A stretch of 11,347 bases of DNA from CAXGTL01 sp964012725 (lineage in GTDB: Archaea; Nanobdellota; Nanobdellia; Woesearchaeales; CAXGTL01), in assembly GCA_964012725.1 (NCBI GenBank), contig CAXGTL010000030.1, positions 1 to 11,347 of the forward strand, read 5' to 3'. The notes under the pieces were generated by a model that saw only the letters and a list, made by a program, of their open reading frames with translations, had not been told where the DNA came from and searched no databases. Both the position numbers and the translations under genes were made by a program. This document shows, piece after piece, positions 6,098 through 11,347 of this stretch (position 1 is the stretch's first letter; each line of letters starts with the position of its first letter).

Positions 6098-6553
6098 TTA
6101 TTCCAGATACATCTTGATTCTTTTTGAATCAAACTTCCAATCTGCTTCTAACTTCTTAGTCTTTTTATAATATTTAACTAATCTTTTAATCTTAGACTCA
6201 GTTAATTGAAGACCTCTTTTAGCAGTCATATCATGGTTATTAGTTTCCATATGTGCTTGGATTGCAATTAACCTTTTGATTAAAGCCATCAAATCTTCTG
6301 GTAATTTAGATAATAACTTTTTTTCTTTAAGAATCTTAGTTATTCTTTTACCAACTATAACTTTTACATCAGGTACACCATATGTATCTCTTAATATGAT
6401 TCCAATTTGAGAAGCAGTATTTCCTTCTCTTGCTAACTTTGATATTAATAACTCTATTTCCTTTGGTTTGTACCTAATCCAACCATGTAACTTTGTTTTA
6501 ACTGGTTTTGTTGAACCAGATTTTCCTTTTCCATTTGAATGCATTCTTGCCAT
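6098..6553 (-). CDS. rps15: Ribosomal protein uS15
   Basis: A 151-residue archaeal/eukaryotic-type S15, a small-subunit protein that binds the central domain of 16S rRNA early in assembly. It opens MARMHSNGKGKSGSTKP, the typical archaeal leader, then GWIRYKPKEIELLISKLARE and SQIGIILRDTYGVPDVK (about residues 25-64), the N-terminal extension absent in bacteria. The bacterial-like core follows: LPEDLMALIKRLIAIQAHM, the family hallmark HDMTAKRGLQLTESKIKRLVKYYK and a basic C-terminus ending WKFDSKRIKMYLE. Length matches the archaeal family. ATG 6553 has AGGTGA at 7 nt spacing, though a TATA box at 6577-6585 would start transcription near the ATG itself. Followed by recJ, as in many archaea. Confidence 0.96.
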   Translation of the reverse strand: MARMHSNGKGKSGSTKPVKTKLHGWIRYKPKEIELLISKLAREGNTASQIGIILRDTYGVPDVKVIVGKRITKILKEKKLLSKLPEDLMALIKRLIAIQAHMETNNHDMTAKRGLQLTESKIKRLVKYYKKTKKLEADWKFDSKRIKMYLE

Positions 6554-6576
6554 TATTATTTCACCTATTTAGTTTG

Positions 6577-6585
6577 TATTTAAAA
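6577..6585 (-). promoter_or_regulatory. TATA box of uS15
   Basis: TTTTAAATA on the minus strand, centred 28 nt before the uS15 ATG. Taken at face value it predicts a leaderless mRNA that would omit the AGGTGA motif (6561-6566); a start a few bases earlier would keep it. Confidence 0.45.
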
Positions 6586-6605
6586 CCCAAGGAAACAAAT
6601 TAAAG

Positions 6606-6690
6606 AAAAAAAAATGTCTCCAGTGTACATAAGCTCTGGTTAAATAGCCCTATAAAACCACAACCGACATATCCATCGATCTTAATATAA
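6606..6690 (-). ncRNA. Candidate small RNA between divergent genes
   Basis: On the minus strand a TATA box TTTATAAA (6709-6716) could start a transcript near 6686-6690, and a T9 run (6606-6614) would end it, giving about 75-85 nt with no open reading frame. The stretch has paired segments: ATGTC/GACAT just before the T-run, GGTT/AACC, and CCAG/CTGG. No other minus-strand gene lies between here and aIF2 gamma at 8312, so a strong T-run at this spot needs some transcript to end. No box C/D or tRNA signature is clear. This rests on promoter-like and terminator-like sequence in AT-rich DNA, so it is tentative; the T-run may be chance. Confidence 0.28.
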
Positions 6691-6747
6691 CTTAGCTATG
6701 TTATTTGGTTTATAAATCTATCTATTTGTGATGCACAAGAACAATAA

Positions 6748-6755
6748 TTTTATAT
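6748..6755 (+). promoter_or_regulatory. TATA box of the 115-aa gene
   Basis: TTTATATA centred about 27 nt before ATG 6779, the spacing seen at the other leaderless genes. This decides the start in favour of 6779. Confidence 0.45.
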
Positions 6756-6778
6756 ACTTGAAATTATTCCCAAGATTT

Positions 6779-7126
6779 ATGGAACTAATTCAATTTACAA
6801 GATATGTAACTGATGGAATGCTGAGATTCGGTAGTTCTGCAGAAATAATATACATTCCTAGTAAAGAAACTGTTATAGATAAATTAACACTTAATAAGTT
6901 AACTTTTCAATATAAAATAAATACATCACTTGAAATCTTAAAAGAAGCAGAGAAAATATATAAAAAACAAGAACCTTATAGTGAAAAAGCAAGAATTGAT
7001 AATATAAAATATATTACAGCAGATGAATCAGATGTAAATCAATTTTTAGAAGATATTAAATCACAAAAGACATTACAAGAAAGAATTGAAAGTACAGCAG
7101 AAAAAATCTTTTCACTTGATCAATAA
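6779..7126 (+). CDS. Hypothetical protein, 115 aa
   Basis: I do not recognise this protein. From ATG 6779 it reads MELIQFTRYVTDGMLRFGSS, then a short beta-like segment AEIIYIPSKETVIDKL, then a charged, largely helical C-terminal half (LEILKEAEKIYKKQEPYSEKA, later QFLEDIKSQKTLQERIESTAEKIFSLDQ) that could form a coiled coil. There are no cysteines, membrane segments or signal peptide. The frame stays open upstream to ATG 6731 and GTG 6728, giving 131-132 residues; the shorter form is preferred because a TATA box lies 27 nt before 6779. It is divergent from uS15, is followed by a short T5 run at 7137-7141, and precedes a membrane-protein gene that has its own promoter. Codon use is AT-rich like its neighbours. 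Confidence 0.65.
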   Translation: MELIQFTRYVTDGMLRFGSSAEIIYIPSKETVIDKLTLNKLTFQYKINTSLEILKEAEKIYKKQEPYSEKARIDNIKYITADESDVNQFLEDIKSQKTLQERIESTAEKIFSLDQ

Positions 7127-7240
7127 TAAGAATAAATTTTTATGATAATTAATTCTATAGAATACTATAATGAATTTAAATTATTACAAAAAAGCTAGAT
7201 TGAACTAAATAATAAAGTTCAAAACAATAATATGGGAACA

Positions 7241-7248
7241 TTTATATA
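7241..7248 (+). promoter_or_regulatory. TATA box of the membrane-protein gene
   Basis: GGAACATTTATATAC with TTTATATA at 7241-7248, centred about 27 nt before ATG 7272; no Shine-Dalgarno site is present, so the mRNA looks leaderless. The AACATTTATATA context recurs at other promoters here. Confidence 0.55.
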
Positions 7249-7271
7249 CATAATTCACATAAACAACCAAT

Positions 7272-8303
7272 ATGAGCAAAAAAAGAGGTCATGGTCATCC
7301 ATTAATTAGATATATAGATGAACAACTTAAATCTGGATATTCTGAGCACCACATTAAAAAACACTTAAAAGACTATGGTCACCATCCTTCAATCATCGAA
7401 AGATCATTCAAGATAGTCAAAAAGAAACATTTTCATTATTTGTCAAAGATAGTAATCATATTTTGTATCACTGTATCTTTATTTTTATTAATATGGACAG
7501 CACTATCAACAAATGCAAAAGCTTTAGCAGTTCTTATAGGATTTTCACCAACAATATTGTGCTTAATAATAGCAATCACATTGATTGAAAAACCAAAACA
7601 CAGAACATTACACAGTCTATGGTATTTACCAGCAATATTAGTTTTACTTTTCTTAGTTATAGGTAACATATCAAATTTAACAATAATGCAAAACATGGAA
7701 ATAAACAAATTAGCAGCACTTAATTTCATAGTTTCATTTATTTTCATAATCATCCTATATTTAACAGGTTCACTTGAAAGAGAACATATTGAAATAGTAC
7801 CAGAAAAGAAATCAAAATCAAAAATCATAAAACACATTAACAAAATAAACATATTATCAAAAGACAAAAAACAAAAACCTAGTAAAGAAAACATAAAACA
7901 ATACCTAGAATCAGTTGAAGACAAATGCAAAGCACTTAATTTTGCGATTGGCAGAGTTTATAGTAACAAAAAAGCAGGCAGTGATACTTTAAGAAACAAA
8001 ATAAAAATTAACAAACAATGGTATAATGAAATAAGCAGTGCATTAAAAGATGGATATAACAAAGCACAAGACAAAACAAAGATATTAAACAATATAAACA
8101 AAATTAGAGACAGACTTAACATTCTTCATAAAACAGAAAAACAAGTATTTGCACACAAACAAGCAAACCTAAAGAATCTAAACAGAGCAGAAGACGGTTC
8201 AGACAAAATACTTCATGTTTTAATAAAAAATGACAAAGACCCAGTTAAGTCTTATTTTGATAGTGCAATAGAATTCTGTGAAAGAGCTAAGAAATTATTA
8301 TAA
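7272..8303 (+). CDS. Hypothetical four-helix membrane protein
   Basis: A 343-residue protein in three parts. Residues about 9-50 (HPLIRYIDEQLKSGYSEHHI, then KKHLKDYGHHPSIIERSFKIV) form a small helical domain of the kind (Gly-Tyr-Ser turn, helix, Gly, helix) that I associate with membrane proteins of DPANN archaea; this is pattern memory, not a named family. Four hydrophobic segments follow at about 57-78, 83-104, 116-136 and 146-167. Residues 168-343 are hydrophilic, very lysine- and asparagine-rich and mainly helical. An even number of membrane segments puts both ends on the same side, probably the cytoplasm. No transporter or enzyme motif is visible. It ends 8 bp from the stop of aIF2 gamma on the other strand, tail to tail. 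Function unknown. Confidence 0.75.
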   Translation: MSKKRGHGHPLIRYIDEQLKSGYSEHHIKKHLKDYGHHPSIIERSFKIVKKKHFHYLSKIVIIFCITVSLFLLIWTALSTNAKALAVLIGFSPTILCLIIAITLIEKPKHRTLHSLWYLPAILVLLFLVIGNISNLTIMQNMEINKLAALNFIVSFIFIIILYLTGSLEREHIEIVPEKKSKSKIIKHINKINILSKDKKQKPSKENIKQYLESVEDKCKALNFAIGRVYSNKKAGSDTLRNKIKINKQWYNEISSALKDGYNKAQDKTKILNNINKIRDRLNILHKTEKQVFAHKQANLKNLNRAEDGSDKILHVLIKNDKDPVKSYFDSAIEFCERAKKLL

Positions 8304-8311
8304 AAACAAAA

Positions 8312-9598
8312 CTACTCTTTCAACACACCATAACCAATCAATCTAAACCTTTGCCCTACCAATCTAGAAATAGTTATCCTTGCACCATAACCAACACACA
8401 CAGGCCTTTTTAATATACAATGTGCAACCTTTTTCTTAATCTTTGTCACTATACCAACAGTTGCAGCACTATTCACATTAAGCATTAATGTTTCTCTTAA
8501 TTTCAAAGGATTTACTTTTAATTCATCTTTTGTACCAACAACCCTATCAAGTAAATGAACTTCTAATTTAAACTCACTTAAAACATCAGGCAATTTACCT
8601 TTGTGTCCAGCAACATTACCAGTCAAAGAATCAGACTTTACAATGCTTGGGTCAAGCTCAGTTAAAACACCAATTGATCCACCAGGCACAACTTCATCAA
8701 TAGCTGATCCGCCTGTTCTTAATCCAACAATTTTAGTAGTTATAGGTTTCCATTTTTGTTGATTCTTTTCTTCATATATTTGTCCAGGCTTGATTTCTAG
8801 TTCATCACCAACCTTAAGTTTTCCCCTAAACAATGCACCACCTAAAACTCCACCAATCATTTTCAAAGGATCACTACCAGGCTTGTTAATATCAAAACTT
8901 CTAGCAATAAACATTAAAGGATCTTTTTCAATAGACCTTTTAGGTGTAGGAATAAACTTTTCCATTGCTTCAATTAATATATCAACATTTGCTCTTTGTT
9001 GAGCACTTATTGGAATAATAACAGCTTTTTCATAAACAGTTCCTTTTAAAAATTCTTTAATTTGTTTATAATTTTCCATTGCTTTTTCTTTAGAAACAAT
9101 ATCAATTTTATTTTGAACAACAATTAAATTTTTTAAACCCATAATTTCAAGAGCCATCAAATGTTCTCTTGTTTGTGGTTGAGGACAATCTTCATTTGCA
9201 GCAACAAGTAATAATGCTCCATCCATAATAGTTGCACCTGATAACATGGTTGCCATTAATGATTCGTGACCAGGAGCATCAACAAAACTAATTTTTCTTA
9301 AAAAGTTACATTTAGCTTTACAATGAGGACAAATTGCATTTGTTGTGTATGCTTTCATACCTTTACATTTAGGACATTTATAAAAAACACAATCAGCATA
9401 ACCTAATCTAATAGTAATTCCTCTTTTAAGTTCTTCAGAATGAGTATCTGTCCATTTACCAGACAATCTTTCAGTCAATGTTGTCTTTCCATGATCTACA
9501 TGTCCAATTAAACCTATATTAACTTCTGGTTGAATTGCTTTAACAGACTTAGAACTTGCTTTAGATACTTTCTTTCCCTTAGATTCTTTCTTTGCCAT
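8312..9598 (-). CDS. eif2g: Translation initiation factor aIF2 subunit gamma
   Basis: A 428-residue GTPase that, with the alpha and beta subunits, carries initiator Met-tRNA to the small ribosomal subunit. G-domain motifs are complete: GHVDHGKT at 32-39, RGITIRLGYA at 59-68 (switch 1), DAPGH at 107-111, NKID at 163-166 and SAQ at 198-200. The subunit-specific zinc knuckle is present (Cys 75, 78, 90, 93), which distinguishes it from EF-1 alpha and SelB. Domains II and III follow, ending in the typical ARITISRLVGQRFRLIGYG region. An N-terminal lysine/serine extension of about 22 residues precedes the G domain and is longer than usual. The start is ATG 9598, 28 nt from a TATA box and without a Shine-Dalgarno site. 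It lies downstream of eS6, a neighbourhood common in archaea. Confidence 0.96.
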   Translation of the reverse strand: MAKKESKGKKVSKASSKSVKAIQPEVNIGLIGHVDHGKTTLTERLSGKWTDTHSEELKRGITIRLGYADCVFYKCPKCKGMKAYTTNAICPHCKAKCNFLRKISFVDAPGHESLMATMLSGATIMDGALLLVAANEDCPQPQTREHLMALEIMGLKNLIVVQNKIDIVSKEKAMENYKQIKEFLKGTVYEKAVIIPISAQQRANVDILIEAMEKFIPTPKRSIEKDPLMFIARSFDINKPGSDPLKMIGGVLGGALFRGKLKVGDELEIKPGQIYEEKNQQKWKPITTKIVGLRTGGSAIDEVVPGGSIGVLTELDPSIVKSDSLTGNVAGHKGKLPDVLSEFKLEVHLLDRVVGTKDELKVNPLKLRETLMLNVNSAATVGIVTKIKKKVAHCILKRPVCVGYGARITISRLVGQRFRLIGYGVLKE

Positions 9599-9622
9599 TT
9601 ATATTATAAGAAAGATACCCTA

Positions 9623-9637
9623 TTTATAAATGTTATT
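9623..9637 (-). promoter_or_regulatory. aIF2 gamma promoter, AATAACATTTATAAA
   Basis: Minus-strand copy of the same 15 bases found before the thermosome gene. The TATA core (9623-9630) is centred 28 nt before the ATG, so this gene would be leaderless whereas the thermosome mRNA has a leader of about 50 nt. Confidence 0.55.
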
Positions 9638-9656
9638 AGAAAGTCTTAATAGAATT

Positions 9657-9769
9657 CATTCAAAATATCCGTCTGTGCCATCAATGACAGCAATAACGCA
9701 GTTATTGATGGCATGGCCAGATGAAGTTTTACGAATGAAATGAATAAAACGTAATAGGATTTTTGAATG
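9657..9769. repeat. Structured intergenic element, copy 2 (short form)
   Basis: A 113-nt relative of the element at 4328-4493, in the same orientation. Termini CATTCAAAATATCC (9657-9670) and GGATTTTTGAATG (9757-9769) pair over 13 bp with one bulged base. Hairpin one has the stem CGTCTG/CAGATG and GCCATCAAT (9677-9685) with ATTGATGGC (9704-9712), plus an alternative inner stem CAATAAC/GTTATTG. The last hairpin is GTTTTA (9726-9731) with TAAAAC (9745-9750). The two middle hairpins of copy 1 are absent. Twenty bases (9667-9686) are identical to 4338-4357. It starts 12 nt after the zinc-ribbon stop and ends before the aIF2 gamma promoter. Confidence 0.75.
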
Positions 9770-9781
9770 TATTATGTTTTC

Positions 9782-9907
9782 TTACCAATCCCCTTGTTCT
9801 TCTTCATGAAAGTCAATTCCATTATAACTTGCATGACAAGTTGGGCATATCTGAGATTTATCTAATAATGTATCACAAAAAGAACATTCTTCAAACATTT
9901 TCAGCAT
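9782..9907 (-). CDS. Zinc-ribbon microprotein, 41 aa
   Basis: A 41-residue protein that begins MLKMFEECSFCDTLLDKSQI and then reads CPTCHASYNGIDFHEEEQGD with a final W. Four cysteines (8, 11, 21, 24) form CxxC-x9-CxxC, a compact zinc ribbon, followed by an acidic tail with two His. Start ATG 9907 has GGGGGG 6 nt upstream; ATG 9898 is less well placed. A TATA box at 9980-9987 predicts a leader of about 50 nt. It lies between eS6 and aIF2 gamma, a translation cluster, so a ribosome- or transcription-linked role is possible but unproven. I know no named family for it; similar stand-alone zinc ribbons are common in archaea. Its coding character rests on the spaced cysteines, the ribosome-binding site and the clean stop. 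Confidence 0.7.
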   Translation of the reverse strand: MLKMFEECSFCDTLLDKSQICPTCHASYNGIDFHEEEQGDW

Positions 9908-9979
9908 TTTTGACCCCCCATTTCATTTAATTAAAACATACATTTTACCAATGCATATAGTAGTATATACTTAATTAAA

Positions 9980-9992
9980 TATATAAATGTTT
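9980..9992 (-). promoter_or_regulatory. Promoter of the zinc-ribbon gene
   Basis: Minus-strand AAACATTTATATA, with the TATA core at 9980-9987, centred about 76 nt before the ATG. It matches the AACATTTAWAWA context of other promoters in the window. Confidence 0.45.
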
Positions 9993-9998
9993 TTGATA

Positions 9999-10014
9999 TA
10001 ATGTATATACATTA
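9999..10014. promoter_or_regulatory. 16-bp perfect palindrome upstream of the promoter
   Basis: TAATGTATATACATTA is a perfect 16-bp palindrome ending 7 bp upstream of the AAACATTTATATA promoter motif of the zinc-ribbon gene. It is a plausible site for a dimeric regulator. In DNA this AT-rich, chance palindromes are less rare than usual. Confidence 0.3.
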
Positions 10015-10027
10015 GAAAAAATAGCCA

Positions 10028-10048
10028 TAATAATAATAATAATAATAA
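10028..10048. repeat. (TAA)7 microsatellite
   Basis: Seven tandem TAA units between the eS6 stop and the zinc-ribbon promoter. Such tracts can vary in length by slippage; no function is apparent. Confidence 0.85.
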
Positions 10049-10078
10049 ATGAAATAAATGAATATATTAGAATAAATT

Positions 10079-10693
10079 TTATTTCTTAGGTACTTCTTTC
10101 TTAACTTCAGCTTTTTTCTCTTCTTTTTTCTCTGCTGATTTTGCTTCTACTTTAGGCTTTTCTTGTTTTTTCTCTTCTTTTTTCTCTACTGGTTTCTCTT
10201 CTTTTTTAGCTTCTACTTTAGGTGCTTCCTTTTTCTCTTCTTTTACAGATTCAGCTGCTTTTGCTTCTCCTTCAGCAGGTTTTGCTTCAAACAAACCTTC
10301 CTTACCAACTTTCAAAACCTTTAGATTGATCTGAGAAATCTTTTCATGGATTACTTCTCCACATACTGTTTTTTTCCTTCTTAATCCTTTTCTTTTAGGT
10401 TTCTGCTTCTTTTTCTTCTTTGTTCTTCCTTTAGCTCCACCTTTAAAACCTAATGATTTTAATGTTAAGATTTTCTTTCTTTTAATACCAGAAATACCTT
10501 TTCTCATAGGAAAACCGCAATAATCAGATCCACCAGTTACTTCAAATTCATAACCAGATAGTCCAAAACTATTACCATCTACTTTGTCTCCAATTTTCTT
10601 ATGAAGAAAATAACTACCATCACTATCTTTAACTTCCCTTTGTACAGTCTTTCCTGACTTTCCATCTGATATTACTAGTTTAAAATCTGTCAC
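10079..10693 (-). CDS. rps6e: Ribosomal protein eS6 with long charged tail
   Basis: A 204-residue eS6, a small-subunit ribosomal protein. The core (1-135) is typical: MTDFKLVISDGKSGKTVQRE, GYEFEVTGGSDYCGFPMRKG around 48-67 and the basic segment around 89-110 (TKKKKKQKPKRKGLRRKKTV), then QINLKVLKVGKEG. Residues 136-204 form a low-complexity tail of Lys, Glu, Ala and Pro in loose repeats (variants of KKEEKK and KVEAK). Archaeal eS6 is usually about 120-135 residues, so the tail is an addition reminiscent of, but not homologous in sequence to, the eukaryotic C-terminal helix. The start is a GTG, 29 nt from a TATA box, with no ribosome-binding site (leaderless). It heads the cluster that continues with the zinc ribbon and aIF2 gamma. 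Confidence 0.95.
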   Translation of the reverse strand: MTDFKLVISDGKSGKTVQREVKDSDGSYFLHKKIGDKVDGNSFGLSGYEFEVTGGSDYCGFPMRKGISGIKRKKILTLKSLGFKGGAKGRTKKKKKQKPKRKGLRRKKTVCGEVIHEKISQINLKVLKVGKEGLFEAKPAEGEAKAAESVKEEKKEAPKVEAKKEEKPVEKKEEKKQEKPKVEAKSAEKKEEKKAEVKKEVPKK

Positions 10694-10718
10694 ACTATAC
10701 TAGAGATTAGTGGTTTTA

Positions 10719-10726
10719 TTTATAAA
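10719..10726 (-). promoter_or_regulatory. TATA box of eS6
   Basis: TTTATAAA, centred about 29 nt before the GTG start. The core is palindromic, so it could also serve plus-strand transcription toward the hairpin at 10762. Confidence 0.5.
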
Positions 10727-10761
10727 TATGTCGGAAAATTATATGTATTATATAGTAAAAC

Positions 10762-10830
10762 AGAAATTATAAACCAGACAACCCCCCAAAAGAGAAGCTG
10801 TCCAGCTTAACCTCTTTTGGTATAATTTCT
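10762..10830. ncRNA. Stem-loop element, possible pseudoknotted RNA
   Basis: A 69-nt element with a perfect 10-bp outer stem, AGAAATTATA (10762-10771) and TATAATTTCT (10821-10830). An inner perfect 9-bp stem CCAAAAGAG/CTCTTTTGG carries a 5-bp terminal stem AAGCT/AGCTT with a 4-nt loop. The inner stem abuts the outer one on one side; about 14 nt, including a C6 run, are unpaired on the other. In the minus-strand RNA the loop region GGACA can pair with TGTCT in that unpaired strand, a possible pseudoknot. A minus-strand TATA-like box TTTATATAAT (10843-10852) would start transcription near or slightly inside its 5' end. It lies between the 112-aa gene and eS6. It could be a small RNA, a leader or a 3' UTR fold; no known riboswitch was recognised. 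Confidence 0.45.
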
Positions 10831-10927
10831 AAAAAAGAATATATTATATAAACATTTAGATAGTAAAATAACACCATCCCATTATAAAAAACACAATACT
10901 TATGTAAGAGAATAAAAGATACAAACC

Positions 10928-11266
10928 TTATGTAAGAATATAAGTAATCAAATTAAAGTCAAACGAAACTTTCACAGCCCAAATTATAAGATACATAATT
11001 ACAACACTCAAAACAATTGCTCCTGCAATAGACAAAATAAACTTCCAATAAGAAAGATGTGATGAACTTTTAACATTCTTAGATACTACATTTTTTGATT
11101 CTTTTTTATTTGATTTTGATTTTTTAGATTTCTTTCCTTTACTTTTACCTTTTTTTAAATTTCCAAACCAACTTTGTAAAATACCTTTTGATATTAACTG
11201 AAATATAACAATAACAAGAACTAAAACAACAATACTTACAATAAATATTATTAAACCTTGGTCCAT
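10928..11266 (-). CDS. Hypothetical two-helix membrane protein
   Basis: A 112-residue protein with two hydrophobic segments (about 4-25 and 75-97) joined by a strongly basic, serine-rich linker (about 37-69, for example KKGKSKGKKSKKSKSNKKES). The positive-inside rule places the linker in the cytoplasm and both ends outside. No signal peptidase site, enzyme motif or known family is recognised. The basic loop could touch nucleic acid, ribosomes or membrane lipids, but that is speculation. Start ATG 11266 has AGAGG at 7 nt spacing. A TATA-like box at 11336-11343 predicts a leader of about 46 nt. It precedes the stem-loop element and eS6, but those have their own promoter-like sequences. Confidence 0.7.
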   Translation of the reverse strand: MDQGLIIFIVSIVVLVLVIVIFQLISKGILQSWFGNLKKGKSKGKKSKKSKSNKKESKNVVSKNVKSSSHLSYWKFILSIAGAIVLSVVIMYLIIWAVKVSFDFNLITYILT

Positions 11267-11335
11267 TATATAGCCTCTTTTTTTAATTAATAATTTATTT
11301 TATTTTATTTATTATATATATTTAGAGAGAACTAG

Positions 11336-11347
11336 TATTTAAATGTT
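11336..11347 (-). promoter_or_regulatory. Promoter of the 112-aa membrane gene
   Basis: Minus-strand AACATTTAAATA at the window edge, with the TATA core centred about 73 nt before ATG 11266. Upstream sequence is outside the window, so the upstream element cannot be fully read. Confidence 0.4.

Noticed and set aside
6728..6778. Upstream GTG/ATG starts for the 115-aa gene
   Set aside because: These starts have no ribosome-binding site, and the only TATA box upstream of them is 18 nt away, too close; the box at 6748-6755 fits ATG 6779.
7436..7930. A 164-codon minus-strand open frame inside the membrane-protein gene
   Set aside because: Antisense shadow of the plus-strand gene, whose domain layout and leaderless promoter are convincing; the antisense product is Cys/Met/Phe-rich with no motif.

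Overview
The window is AT-rich chromosomal DNA from an archaeon. The evidence is a group II chaperonin (thermosome), translation factor aIF2 gamma, archaeal-type ribosomal proteins uS15, eS6 and a tiny eL41, an archaeal D-aminoacyl-tRNA deacylase (DtdA), an archaeal RecJ-like DHH phosphoesterase, and TATA-box promoters, many placed for leaderless mRNAs. Very low GC, compact genes and several unrecognised lysine-rich small or membrane proteins suggest a DPANN-type lineage (Woesearchaeota or Pacearchaeota-like). That placement is inference; no rRNA gene is present.

Layout, left to right; everything is on the minus strand except two genes at 6779-8303. (1) 1-446: a VapBC-like toxin-antitoxin pair, with the toxin cut by the window edge and a palindrome in the promoter/leader region. 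(2) 560-1556: dtdA followed one base later by a DUF1653 gene. (3) 1609-1717: a 109-nt inverted-repeat element that probably folds as RNA. (4) 1731-4044: a thermosome transcription unit (thermosome, an unknown 138-aa protein, and a small gene broken by a one-base frameshift). (5) 4167-4271: a 34-codon gene for ribosomal protein eL41, easy to miss. (6) 4328-4493: a structured repeat element. (7) 4516-6553: uS15 and then recJ, separated by a T-rich terminator array. (8) 6606-6690: a possible small RNA. (9) 6779-8303: two plus-strand unknown genes, the second a four-helix membrane protein. (10) 8312-10693: eS6, a 41-aa zinc-ribbon microprotein, a second copy of the structured repeat element, and aIF2 gamma. 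(11) 10762-10830: a stem-loop with a possible pseudoknot. (12) 10928-11266: an unknown two-helix membrane protein.

The recognisable core is translation: ribosomal proteins, the initiator-tRNA factor and chirality proofreading of tRNA, plus protein folding and a replication/repair nuclease. The most interesting material lies between genes. One two-copy family of structured elements and two single-copy structured elements sit downstream of minus-strand genes. The promoters also fall into two groups: seven to eight genes have a TATA box 26-30 nt before the start (leaderless), and four genes with a Shine-Dalgarno site have a TATA-like box about 73-78 nt before it.
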